Source: JAFECT01 sp964432415 (GTDB taxonomy: Bacteria > Pseudomonadota > Alphaproteobacteria > Caulobacterales > Caulobacteraceae). From it: a DNA stretch of 64,000 nt. How positions within the stretch are numbered: the first letter of the stretch is position 1; every line of letters starts with the position of its first letter. The stretch is taken from contig CAYSNW010000001.1 in assembly GCA_964432415.1 (NCBI GenBank), forward strand, positions 131,549-195,548, given 5' to 3'. Below, piece by piece: positions 41,252 through 49,603 of this stretch. Below the pieces are notes generated by a model. It worked only from the letters and a program-made list of their open reading frames with translations. It searched no databases and was not told the origin of the DNA. The translations under genes were made by a program, and so were the position numbers.

Positions 41252-43486
41252 CTAGCGGGTCGGCGGGCCGCCGCCGCCGAAGTCGAAGCCCTGGTCCTTC
41301 TTGGCGCCCATGCCGAAGGTGTAGCTGAGACCCAGGAAGAACACGCGGTTTCTCGGCACATAGAGCGAATTCCGATTCAGGGTGGCGGTGTCCAGCTCGT
41401 TGGTGGAGCGGCTGGTGGCGAATACGTCGCTGCCGGTGAACACCAGCGAGAACTTGTCGTCGATCTTGTGGCGGTAGCCGATATTGACCCGTCCGAGGGG
41501 CCCGCGGCTGCCCTGGGTCGTCAAGGTCCGGCCATAATAGTTGCCGCCCAGTTGCAGCATGTCCCTGGGGGTGGCCTGCCAGGTCAGGCTGCCGCGGCCG
41601 CTGTAGGTCCATGCGGACCGCAGTCCCGAGAGGCCGAGCCCCGCGGTGTCGATCTGGTTCAGGTGGGCGTCGCCGCTCAGGCTGTAGTTGAGCGTCGGAG
41701 TCAGCTTGCCGTTGGCGGCCAGCTCCAGGCCGCCGTTGCGGCTCTGCGCCAGGTTGGCTTTGGTGGTCAGGATAAGGCCATTGCCGATGTCCGTTTGCAC
41801 ATCGGTGACGCCGTTGCTGTTGACCCGCCAGTAGACGGTCGCACTGTAGAAGGTTGTGGCCTTGCGGTACTGCCAGGCCGCCTCGTAGGACGCCGTCTCC
41901 TGGGGAACCAGGTTCGGATTGCCCTGAGAGGCGGCGAACGGGCTGTAGACGATACGGAACGGATTGAGGTCCCAGGGGGAGGGTCGCTGAACCCGGCGGC
42001 TGTAGCTGGCGGTCAGCTGTTGCTGGTCGTCGAGTTTCCACTGCAGGTGCAGCGATGGGTACAGGCGGCTGTAGCCGCTGTGATCGACCTGGCCGCCGGT
42101 GACATCGTCCAGCCGCATGCGGGTGGTTTCAGCCCGCAGACCCGCCAGCACCGTCAGATCTCCCATCGGCTGCTCGTAGGTGGCGTAGAGCGCCGAAACC
42201 AGCTGGCGATCCTGGAACCTGTCAATGAGCGCGGTGACTGGAACTAGGGCGGCCGGCGTCGGACCACGGCTGTCGGCGTTGTCCAGGGTGACGTCGGTGA
42301 GCTGCAGCTGCAGGCCCGTCTTCAATCGACCCTGGCGCGGCATCGGACGCTGGTAGTCGGCTTTCAGCTCGGTCTGGACGTAGAGCGAGCGCCGCGTCTG
42401 CGCCTCGGCGCTGTCCAGCGCAACCGGGACCGTATCGACCTGGGTCCAGTCGTTGTCGTTGCGGTTCCGGTTGTGGTTGGTGTCGAGGCTGACCGACAGG
42501 TCATGCTGCTCGCCGGCGAAGGTTCGCCGCCAGTTCTCCGACGCACCCACATAGGAGAAGGTTCCGCCGCTCGTGGTCACCTGCGTATAGACCCTCGTCC
42601 CGCCGCCGCCCGGGCCGTCGGCGGTGAAATTTGTCGGCCCGGTCGAGGTGAAGCGACCGGCGCCCATATAGACCTCCGAACTCAGCTGGTCCTTCGGATC
42701 GGGCTGATATTCGAGGCTGAGGTGGCCGCCGCTCCAGTCCGCCGAGCCCCGGTTGAACCCGCTGGAGTGATGGGCGAAGGACAGGCCCGAGGGATCGACC
42801 CCGCTGGTTTCGCTGCGGTAACGTCCGCCCTGGACGTCATGGCGAAGGTTCAGGTCGCCGGACACCGTGAGCTTCTCGCCACGCCAGGCGCCGTTCATCC
42901 CCGCGTTCCAGCCGCCGTTGGAGGCGATGCTGAGTTTGATCCCGCCCGAACGGCCGGTCTTGCTGGTCTTCTTGGTCACCAGATTGATGATCCCGCCTGA
43001 CCCCTCCGGGTCAAACTCCGCCGTCGGATTGGTGATCACCTCCACCCGCGCGATGGAGTTGGCCGGCATCTGCTGCAGGGCCTGGGCGACGCTGGAGCCC
43101 TTGAACTGGGCCGAAGGTTTGCCGTCCACCAGGATGGTGACGTTGCGGTCGCCGCGCACGCTGACATTGCCGTTCACGTCGACCTCGACCGACGGCACGT
43201 TTCGCAGCGCATCGCTGATCGAGCCGGTGGTCGCCTGGAGATCCTTGGCCACGTCATAGCTGCGCCGGTCGATCGAGGTGCGGGTCTCCTCGGCGTGGGC
43301 GGTGACGGTGACGTCCTCCACCGTGGTGGCCTTGGACTTGGCCGGGGCGGTCTTGGCGGGCGTCTTCTTCGGTCCGGCGGGCTCAGGTGTCGTCGGTGCG
43401 CTTTGGGTTGGCGCGCTCTGGGCCAGCGCCATGCCCGGCGCGGCCGCGAGGATGGCCAGGGCCACGCCGCAGTACAGTTTGTTCAA
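41252..43486 (-). CDS. TonB-dependent outer-membrane receptor (second paralogue)
   Basis: The 744-residue receptor has a signal peptide (LYCGVALAILAAAPGMALAQ), a Pro/Lys-rich spacer, then VEDVTVTAHAEE and a plug domain with SISDALRNVPSVEVDVNGN, VRGDRNVTILVDGKPS and ARVEVITNPTAEFDPEGSGG. The barrel ends in a Gly-rich KDQGFDFGGGGPPTR, so no terminal aromatic is present. The plug closely parallels that of the receptor at 14841. The TTG at 43486 follows GGGGGGA and starts directly at the signal peptide; an ATG at 43525 would add 13 residues and overlap a dyad. The ligand is unknown. Confidence 0.9.
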   Translation of the reverse strand: MNKLYCGVALAILAAAPGMALAQSAPTQSAPTTPEPAGPKKTPAKTAPAKSKATTVEDVTVTAHAEETRTSIDRRSYDVAKDLQATTGSISDALRNVPSVEVDVNGNVSVRGDRNVTILVDGKPSAQFKGSSVAQALQQMPANSIARVEVITNPTAEFDPEGSGGIINLVTKKTSKTGRSGGIKLSIASNGGWNAGMNGAWRGEKLTVSGDLNLRHDVQGGRYRSETSGVDPSGLSFAHHSSGFNRGSADWSGGHLSLEYQPDPKDQLSSEVYMGAGRFTSTGPTNFTADGPGGGGTRVYTQVTTSGGTFSYVGASENWRRTFAGEQHDLSVSLDTNHNRNRNDNDWTQVDTVPVALDSAEAQTRRSLYVQTELKADYQRPMPRQGRLKTGLQLQLTDVTLDNADSRGPTPAALVPVTALIDRFQDRQLVSALYATYEQPMGDLTVLAGLRAETTRMRLDDVTGGQVDHSGYSRLYPSLHLQWKLDDQQQLTASYSRRVQRPSPWDLNPFRIVYSPFAASQGNPNLVPQETASYEAAWQYRKATTFYSATVYWRVNSNGVTDVQTDIGNGLILTTKANLAQSRNGGLELAANGKLTPTLNYSLSGDAHLNQIDTAGLGLSGLRSAWTYSGRGSLTWQATPRDMLQLGGNYYGRTLTTQGSRGPLGRVNIGYRHKIDDKFSLVFTGSDVFATSRSTNELDTATLNRNSLYVPRNRVFFLGLSYTFGMGAKKDQGFDFGGGGPPTR

Positions 43487-43510
43487 GGTCCCCCCGATCC
43501 CGACGCGACT

Positions 43511-43542
43511 CACTTCGCCTATCACTCGTATAACGCGAAGTG
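43511..43542. promoter_or_regulatory. Dyad before the second TonB receptor
   Basis: CACTTCGC (43511-43518) is matched by GCGAAGTG (43535-43542) with a 16-base spacer. It lies 25 bases upstream of the TTG start of the TonB receptor. It differs from the operator motif at 11-17 kb. It is a candidate repressor site, possibly for an iron- or ligand-responsive regulator. Position and symmetry are the only evidence. Confidence 0.5.
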
Positions 43543-43562
43543 TCGAGACAATTGCGCCGCTT

Positions 43563-43982
43563 TCACGGCGGATCGGGCGTGTCTTCCCACAGGATCGAAT
43601 GGATCAGCCAGCGGCCGTCCTGGCGCCGGAACTGGATGAACTTGAAGCCGCCGCCCTGGTAGTCGGCGCCGTCCAGCTTTCCGGCTTTCCGATAGGTCGA
43701 CCAGCGGCCGGCGATGTTGTCCCGCACGAGGGTTCGGGCGTCGGTCTCCCACTCGTGGAAGCCCGTGAGGGCGCCTTCGGTGAGCAGGGCCACGCGTGGC
43801 GCGATGAAGACCTCGGGCGTCCAGCTGTCGGCCTGGCCGGCGCCCACCCGGGTGATGACCGCCTCCAGCGTGAACAGCGCGCGCAGCGCCGCGCCGTCGG
43901 GCGTCCGTCCGTCACGGTTGTCGAAGGCGGCATAGAAGGCGCCGACCAGGGCCTCGATCTCCGGATCGCGGGATTCGATCAT
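43563..43982 (-). CDS. NTF2/SnoaL-like small protein
   Basis: The 139-residue protein has the layout of the NTF2-like (DUF4440/SnoaL) fold. It has an N-terminal helix (IEALVGAFYAAFDNRDG), a central RALFTLEAVITRVG strand and GRWSTYRKAG, and a final FKFIQFRRQDGRWLIHSILWED sheet. No signal peptide is present. Such proteins may be enzymes or ligand-binding modules, so no specific function is proposed. The ATG at 43982 lies 5 bp after the stop of the ToxR-like regulator gene, so they are co-transcribed. Confidence 0.82.
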   Translation of the reverse strand: MIESRDPEIEALVGAFYAAFDNRDGRTPDGAALRALFTLEAVITRVGAGQADSWTPEVFIAPRVALLTEGALTGFHEWETDARTLVRDNIAGRWSTYRKAGKLDGADYQGGGFKFIQFRRQDGRWLIHSILWEDTPDPP

Positions 43983-43987
43983 GGTGT

Positions 43988-44830
43988 TCAGCCGGGGCGC
44001 TGCGGCTCGAGCCCGCGCAGGAAGGCCACGACCGGGTGGTTCGGCCCGCAGTAGCGCTTGGACCGGGCGATGATCAGCGGCGTGTCGCCCCACTTGTTGG
44101 CCAGGGTCACATGGGCGCCGGCCGCCACCAGCCGTTTCGCCACGCGCAGCACCCCGGCCTGGTCGTGAGTCGGGTTGCGTTCGCACACCAGCATCAGCTG
44201 ATGCAGGGCGGCGTTGCCTTCCGAATCCAGGCGCCAGTCGGGGCCCCAGCCCGCCTGCAGATAGCGTTGCAGGCGCGCCTCATCGAGGTTGAAGAGGGCG
44301 TCGGCCACGTCGGTGGAGCGGACCTGTGGCGCAGGCGGTGGTTCGGGCGAGGCGGCCCGCCGGCCTGCCGAGGAGGCGGTCACGTAGGCGAGGCCCGCGA
44401 GGAGCAGGACCCCCGCGGCGACAGTGGCCGGAACCGCGCCCACCCGCCAGCGTATCGGCCTCCCAGGCTCCGATGAATCGGGCGCTCGGGCGGCCGCGCC
44501 GCCTTCGGCCAGCAGGCGGTAGCCGACCTTGGGAAGCGTCTCCAGCGTGAAGGCGGGCGCGGTGGCGGCGGCCAGGGCGCGCACCTTGGCGATCGTGCGG
44601 GTCACCGCGTCGTCGCTGACCACCCGGCCCTGCCAGCAGGCCTCGATCAGCTGGTCGCGGGTCACCGTGGCGCCGCGGGCGCGGGCGAGGGTCATGAGAA
44701 CGGCCATGGTCTGGGGCTCGATGCGCAGCTCGCCGCCAGGCCCGCTCACCCGGCAGGCGGAAGGCGACACCTTCAGCCCACCCAGGGTGAAGTCCGGCTC
44801 CTGCGCCAGGCCAAGACGAGCCCCACTCAC
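43988..44830 (-). CDS. ToxR/CadC-like transmembrane regulator with ankyrin-type periplasmic region
   Basis: The 280-residue protein has an N-terminal cytoplasmic winged-helix domain (about residues 12-110) of the OmpR/ToxR type: LRIEPQTMAVLMTLARARG, TRDQLIEACWQGRVVSDDAV and LPKVGYRLL. A single TM follows near 130-155. The C-terminal part (about 175-280), predicted periplasmic, has ankyrin-like helical pairs with DSEGNAALHQLM and VTLANKWGDTPLIIARS. Two Cys (VCERN and RYCGPN) lie in this part and could form a disulfide. It is the first gene of an operon with the NTF2-like gene. The signal and targets are unknown. Confidence 0.84.
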   Translation of the reverse strand: MSGARLGLAQEPDFTLGGLKVSPSACRVSGPGGELRIEPQTMAVLMTLARARGATVTRDQLIEACWQGRVVSDDAVTRTIAKVRALAAATAPAFTLETLPKVGYRLLAEGGAAARAPDSSEPGRPIRWRVGAVPATVAAGVLLLAGLAYVTASSAGRRAASPEPPPAPQVRSTDVADALFNLDEARLQRYLQAGWGPDWRLDSEGNAALHQLMLVCERNPTHDQAGVLRVAKRLVAAGAHVTLANKWGDTPLIIARSKRYCGPNHPVVAFLRGLEPQRPG

Positions 44831-44971
44831 GCGGGGTCTCCGCCAGAAGTCGGAAAAAGGTCAGGCGGACGGCGCCGGGAAGTCCTGCAAACCCACAAAT
44901 CCAAGCCTAGTCACTCCGGGGACAAGCGTCTGACGGGTCACCTAGATCACCTGTGCCGGAGGGGGCGCGCA

Positions 44972-46003
44972 ATGCCAAACTTGGGAGAGCGCATCGTGAA
45001 ATCGATTCCGGTGACCTGGAAGACCGTCAGTGCGCTTGTCGCTACCCTCTCGGCGGTCCTCGCCCTGGCCCTGCCCGCGACGGCGCAGTCGCGACCGCCC
45101 AATCTCCTCTGGTCGGCGCGCAACGACGGCTGGTCGGCGATCCAGATCAGCCAGGGCTGCTTCCTGATCTTCTATACCGATGGCCTGGTGAAGGGCTGGG
45201 GTGGTTACGATGCGCCGGACCTGAAGGTCACGGCCAACGCCTCGTGCGGTCCCGACGGTCTGGCGGAGGGGCCGGTCTGGATCGAGTTCATCTGGACGAT
45301 GAAGACCTATCACGTCCTCTACAAGATCGAGGGGACGGCGCACCAGGGCGTGCTCCAGGGCGCCGCCAAGGACACGATCGGCGACGACGAGAACGATACC
45401 GGCTTCCATCTGCGCGAGCTCGGCGACGCGCGAAATCCCAGCCCCTCGTTCTATCGCGACGGCTGCGAGTATTCCGATGACGCCAATGGCGTTTTCAATC
45501 ACCTGATGGACGACGCCTGTCACGCCTCCGGCATCCAGCCGATGATCGACCAGCTGCGCATGGCCGGATTGATCGGCGGGGGCGGCCCGTCGGGGGCGGC
45601 CACGCCAGCGGCGACCGCCCAGTCCTCGAGCGCAGCCGGTTCAGGCGATGTGTTCGGACGCTGCGTCACTCTTTCGGCCGAAGAGAAGCGCGGCATCCAG
45701 GATTACTGGTCGCTGACCAACCGCTGCGACCAGCCGATCATCGCCCGCTACTGCTTCAAGGCCAATTTCGAGACCGCCGGGAACGAGGCGCTCTGCACCC
45801 GCGGCGAGTACCGCACGACGGAGATCAAGGCGAACAGCAAGCTCGACTTCACCTGGGGGCTGATCGACGAGGGTACGCCCATGTCCAACGGCGTCATCGC
45901 CGGCCCCAACGCCCTGTCGGTCGTAGGCTACGCCTGCGGCGGGGGGCAGTTTCCGCAGGTGACGTTCGAAAACGGGCGCATGAAGTTTCTGGGCTGCTCC
46001 TGA
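44972..46003 (+). CDS. Secreted Cys-rich protein, unknown function
   Basis: The 343-residue protein has a signal peptide near residues 9-39 (ALVATLSAVLALALPATAQS). Residues 40-180 include WSARNDGWSAIQISQGCFLIF and a Trp/Asp-rich stretch. An Ala/Ser/Gly linker (about 205-230) leads to a second domain with several Cys: GRCVTLS, NRCDQPIIARYC, EALCTRGEY, YACGG and FLGCS. This suggests a disulfide-stabilised module. GGAGGGGG lies 7 bases before the ATG; a GTG at 44996 is an alternative. No family was recognised. Confidence 0.78.
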   Translation: MPNLGERIVKSIPVTWKTVSALVATLSAVLALALPATAQSRPPNLLWSARNDGWSAIQISQGCFLIFYTDGLVKGWGGYDAPDLKVTANASCGPDGLAEGPVWIEFIWTMKTYHVLYKIEGTAHQGVLQGAAKDTIGDDENDTGFHLRELGDARNPSPSFYRDGCEYSDDANGVFNHLMDDACHASGIQPMIDQLRMAGLIGGGGPSGAATPAATAQSSSAAGSGDVFGRCVTLSAEEKRGIQDYWSLTNRCDQPIIARYCFKANFETAGNEALCTRGEYRTTEIKANSKLDFTWGLIDEGTPMSNGVIAGPNALSVVGYACGGGQFPQVTFENGRMKFLGCS

Positions 46004-46110
46004 GGCCAGGTTCGCCTGACAATTTTCCGGATCATCCGCAGGGCGAGCTCCAGCATTGACGAGCCGCCATCCGCTTCGCCAAGGTCGCGACGGGAAGCGG
46101 GGAGGAAGTC

Positions 46111-46776
46111 ATGGGTATTCTTAGGCTCTGCAGCGGCGCGTGTGTGGCGGTGGCCCTTGCTCTGATGTCGGCGGCCGCGCCCGCGATGGGACAGCAGCGT
46201 GTCTACACGCTCGACCCGTCGAAAGCGCGCGCGGTTCAGCCGCCCCGGGGACTTACGCCCGGAGCAACGGCGAAGGTCAGGCGTATCGCACCGTTGTCTG
46301 CGGCGGAAATTTCCCGGGCCGCGGCGAACGGCCGGACGCCGGCGAAATACGCGCTGGCCGGCTCAACGCAGGAAACGATCACGCCACTCTCCACGGGCGG
46401 CCGCCTGATGTCTGTCGTTTCGACGCTGGGCTCAACGACGGTTTTCGACCCGGCCAACCCCTATTTCGCAAACCAGACCCTTACGATCGTGTTTCGCCCA
46501 TCGAGCTACGGAAAGACGCTCTTCCTTGATCTCGCGGGTTCCGCGGGCGCGCATGTCACAAAGTGCCGCTCAAATGCGGAGTGCTACGACTACGGGGTGT
46601 TTCCGAACGGGCAAGGGCACACCCTCATTTCGCTCGTGGTCGAGACCTCAGCACACGGCGCGCCGACGCCACCCTTCATAATCATTGAAGAGAACAGCGC
46701 GGGCGGGGCGCTCGGCGGATCTCCGCTCTACATCCAGAGCATCACCGCCACCGTCCCGAAATCGGCGGGCCGCTGA
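46111..46776 (+). CDS. Secreted protein, unknown function
   Basis: The 221-residue protein starts with a signal peptide (LCSGACVAVALALMSAAAPAMGQQ). The mature part is rich in Ala, Thr, Ser and Pro, with a Cys pair (KCRSNAEC) near residue 155 and beta-rich stretches such as TLTIVFRPSSYGKTLFLDLAG and FIIIEENSAGG. No membrane anchor or lipobox is seen. It follows another unknown secreted protein on the same strand, 107 bp downstream. Codon use is less strongly GC-biased than the neighbours', hinting at accessory origin. No family was recognised. Confidence 0.7.
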   Translation: MGILRLCSGACVAVALALMSAAAPAMGQQRVYTLDPSKARAVQPPRGLTPGATAKVRRIAPLSAAEISRAAANGRTPAKYALAGSTQETITPLSTGGRLMSVVSTLGSTTVFDPANPYFANQTLTIVFRPSSYGKTLFLDLAGSAGAHVTKCRSNAECYDYGVFPNGQGHTLISLVVETSAHGAPTPPFIIIEENSAGGALGGSPLYIQSITATVPKSAGR

Positions 46777-46881
46777 CCTAGCCGATTGCGCCGTTCAGGC
46801 CAGGCTCGGGCCACGTCACGTCGGCCTTGGCCTCGAACGTGTTTCGCTCTTCATCGCGTCGGAAAGCGGCCTGGCGCGGGA

Positions 46882-46971
46882 TGGCGGAGAGAGAGGGATT
46901 CGAACCCTCGTTAGGCTTTCACCTAAACACGCTTTCCAAGCGTGCGCCATCAACCACTCGGCCACCTCTCC
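46882..46971 (-). tRNA. tRNA-Ser (anticodon GGA)
   Basis: On the minus strand the gene begins GGAGAGGTGGCCGAGTGG and folds as a class II tRNA with a long variable arm. The anticodon stem-loop GCACGCTTGGAAAGCGTG places GGA as anticodon, reading UCC/UCU. The T-arm contains GGTTCGAATCC. Acceptor GGAGAGG pairs with CTCTCTCC near the 3' end, followed by discriminator G and an encoded CCA. Confidence 0.96.
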
Positions 46972-47033
46972 CCATCGCCAGCGCCGGTTGAAGCGCCGCG
47001 GGTCGCGGCCACCGGAGCGGCGCGAGCGCGCCT

Positions 47034-47061
47034 TCTATACGCACCAGGCCCCTTCGGACAA
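47034..47061 (-). promoter_or_regulatory. Promoter of tRNA-Ser
   Basis: On the minus strand TTGTCC (47056-47061) and TATAGA (47034-47039) are separated by 16 bases, a good housekeeping sigma-factor promoter. It lies about 65 bases upstream of the mature tRNA 5' end. No other gene on this strand needs it. Confidence 0.7.
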
Positions 47062-47138
47062 GTTTCCTTGAACATCTCTGGCGCCGAAGCCCGCGTAGCT
47101 TACATGCTATCCTGCCTGCGCCTCGCGAAAGTCCCGCC

Positions 47139-47782
<644 letters not shown>

Positions 47783-47786
<4 letters not shown>

Positions 47787-48133
47787 ACTTCACCGCCTTC
47801 GACAAGGCCGCGCTGGCGCTGCCGGGCGCGACCTTCGATCTGAAGTGGGGCGCGGACCGGTGCTACTCGGTCGGCGGCAAGATGTTCGCCGTCGCCGGCC
47901 ACGTCGGGGACGAGCATCCGCGCTGGTGCATGAAGGTCTCGGACGGTTCCTTCGAGCAGCTGTGCGCCGAGGGGGTGGCGGAGCCCGCGCCCTACGTCGG
48001 GCGCTACAAGTGGGTGCTGTTCAAGTCCCACGACGCCATCGCGGACGCGGAGCTGCTGGCCTATCTGAAGCAGGCCCACGCCCTGATCGCGGCCAAGCTG
48101 CCGCCGAAGCAGCGCAAGGCGCTGGGGCTCTAG
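47783..48133 (+). CDS. MmcQ/YjbR family protein
   Basis: The 116-residue protein matches the MmcQ/YjbR fold (two-layer sandwich with CyaY-like topology): ALALPGATFDLKWGADRCYSVGGKMFAV, then MKVSDGSFEQLC, then APYVGRYKWVLF and a C-terminal helix SHDAIADAELLAYLKQAHALIAAKL interrupted by PPKQ. Members are annotated as DNA-binding, but the function is not well established. It is coupled to the upstream msrA by a 4-base overlap. Confidence 0.88.
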
Positions 48134-48169
48134 CCCGGCGCCGGGATGATGGGGGGCAGGGAGGCGCAG

Positions 48170-49063
48170 ATGGCGGAGAAGTCAGGTCAAGACCCGATCC
48201 TGAGCGGCCGCGTCGCGCTCGTCACCGGCGCCGGGCGCGGCATCGGGCGGGCGATCGCCCTGGCCCTGGGCCAGGCCGGCGCCTCGGTCGGGGTTCTGTC
48301 GCGCAACTGGGCCGAACTGGCCGAGACGGCCGCCCTGATCGAGGCGGACGGCGGACGGGGCCTTCCGGTCGAGGCCGACGTGACGGACCCGCAGGCCCTG
48401 GCGGAGGCCATCGCCACGGTCGAGCGCCGGCTGGGACCGCTGGACCTCCTCGTCAACAACGCCGGCGTTCTGGGCCCCATCGGTCCCTTCGCCGAGACCG
48501 ACCCGGAGGCCTGGTGGTCCTCGGTCGAGGTCAATCTGCGTGGGCCCATGTTCGCCTCGCGCGCGGTGCTGCCCGGGATGATCGCGCGCGGCGGCGGCCG
48601 GATCATCAATGTGGTGACCGGCATGGCGCCGTTCGCCTATTTCTCGGGCTATGCGGCCGGCAAGTCGGCCCTGGTGCGGTTTTCCGAATGCCTGGCGGCG
48701 GAGGTCCAGCCCCAGGGTGTCATGGTCTTTCCCATGGGGCCCGGAACCGTGCGAACGGCCCTGTCGGAGCACTCGCTCAATTCGGAGGAGGGCAGGCGCT
48801 GGCTGCCCTGGTTCCGGCGCATCTTCGACGAGGGACTCGACCTGCCGCCGGAACGGCCGGCCCGGCTGGCCGTGGCCCTGGCGTCAGGGCGCTACGACGC
48901 CCTGACCGGCCTGACCCTCAACCCGTTCGACGATCTCGACGCGATTCTGGCGTCCCTCGAGCAGGTCGAACGCGAAAAACTCTACTCCCTGCGCCTGCGC
49001 GGCTTGCCCAATCCCGAACTGGAGCGGGTGGCGGCGGTGCGGGACGCCGGCGCCCGGGCCTAG
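48170..49063 (+). CDS. Short-chain dehydrogenase/reductase
   Basis: The 297-residue SDR enzyme has the cofactor motif VTGAGRGIGRAIA near residue 20, the NNAG motif in LLVNNAGVLG, and YAAGK as the catalytic Tyr-Lys pair in FSGYAAGKSALVRF. The position usually held by catalytic Ser reads INVVTGMAPF, so Thr may replace it. The ATG at 48170 follows GGGAGG; an ATG 24 bases earlier is less well placed. The substrate is unknown. Its TAG stop shares CTAG with the stop of the convergent DUF1203 gene. Confidence 0.9.
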   Translation: MAEKSGQDPILSGRVALVTGAGRGIGRAIALALGQAGASVGVLSRNWAELAETAALIEADGGRGLPVEADVTDPQALAEAIATVERRLGPLDLLVNNAGVLGPIGPFAETDPEAWWSSVEVNLRGPMFASRAVLPGMIARGGGRIINVVTGMAPFAYFSGYAAGKSALVRFSECLAAEVQPQGVMVFPMGPGTVRTALSEHSLNSEEGRRWLPWFRRIFDEGLDLPPERPARLAVALASGRYDALTGLTLNPFDDLDAILASLEQVEREKLYSLRLRGLPNPELERVAAVRDAGARA

Positions 49064-49527
49064 ATCCGGTCCGCCCGCGCGGCGAAACAGCCGCGGCGCG
49101 CGTAGTGGATGTGGACGTAGGCGATCTCCTCGCGCTCGAGGTAGGGAACCAGCACCTGTTCCAGGTCCCGGCCCTCGACCAGTTCGGCGTCGATCATCAT
49201 GTGCCCGGCGTCGAAGGCGCGCACCGACAGGGGGCGGGGCCGAAGCGCGGGCGGAACCTCGCCGGGCCGATCGAAGGGCTCGAGCGCGGCCTCCCGGACA
49301 TAGATGGCGTGGCTGGCGCGAAACGGCGTGTCGGCCGGCTGGTGCTCCCAGTTCATCAGCAGCACGGTCTCGCCGGGCTCGGCGTCGGCCAGGGTCACCC
49401 GGCACGGCGCGCTGACAGGCGCCGTCACGGCCACCCGGCGCACGCCCGCGCGCTGGAGCTCGGCGTCGGAGGCGCCGATCAGGGGACGGAAGGGCTCGAT
49501 CGGCAGGCCGGAGATGCGGAAGGTCAT
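49060..49527 (-). CDS. DUF1203 domain protein
   Basis: The 155-residue protein matches DUF1203: FRISGLPIEPFRPLIGASDAEL, CRVTLADAEPGETVLLMNWEHQPADTPF, RASHAIYVREAA and a C-terminal VHIHYARRGCFAARADRI. The family has no established function. No signal peptide or membrane segment is seen. Its end overlaps the SDR gene by 4 bases, CTAG serving as a stop on both strands. It lies 76 bp downstream of the M28 peptidase gene stop-to-start on the same strand. Confidence 0.88.
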   Translation of the reverse strand: MTFRISGLPIEPFRPLIGASDAELQRAGVRRVAVTAPVSAPCRVTLADAEPGETVLLMNWEHQPADTPFRASHAIYVREAALEPFDRPGEVPPALRPRPLSVRAFDAGHMMIDAELVEGRDLEQVLVPYLEREEIAYVHIHYARRGCFAARADRI

Positions 49528-49603
49528 GGCGGGCTCCTCAGGATCAGGGTCCCGCCTTGTCCCTCTTCGCGGCGACGCGCGCCTCCCGCCGCTTGCGGTC
49601 GAA

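Noticed and set aside
44996..44998. GTG at 44996 as the start of the secreted Cys-rich protein
   Set aside because: It has a GGGAG site, but the ATG at 44972 has a stronger GGAGGGGG at good spacing. The choice is not decisive.
46882..46971. tRNA gene as an integration site of a genomic island
   Set aside because: No integrase gene, no duplicated tRNA 3' end and no second attachment site were found nearby.
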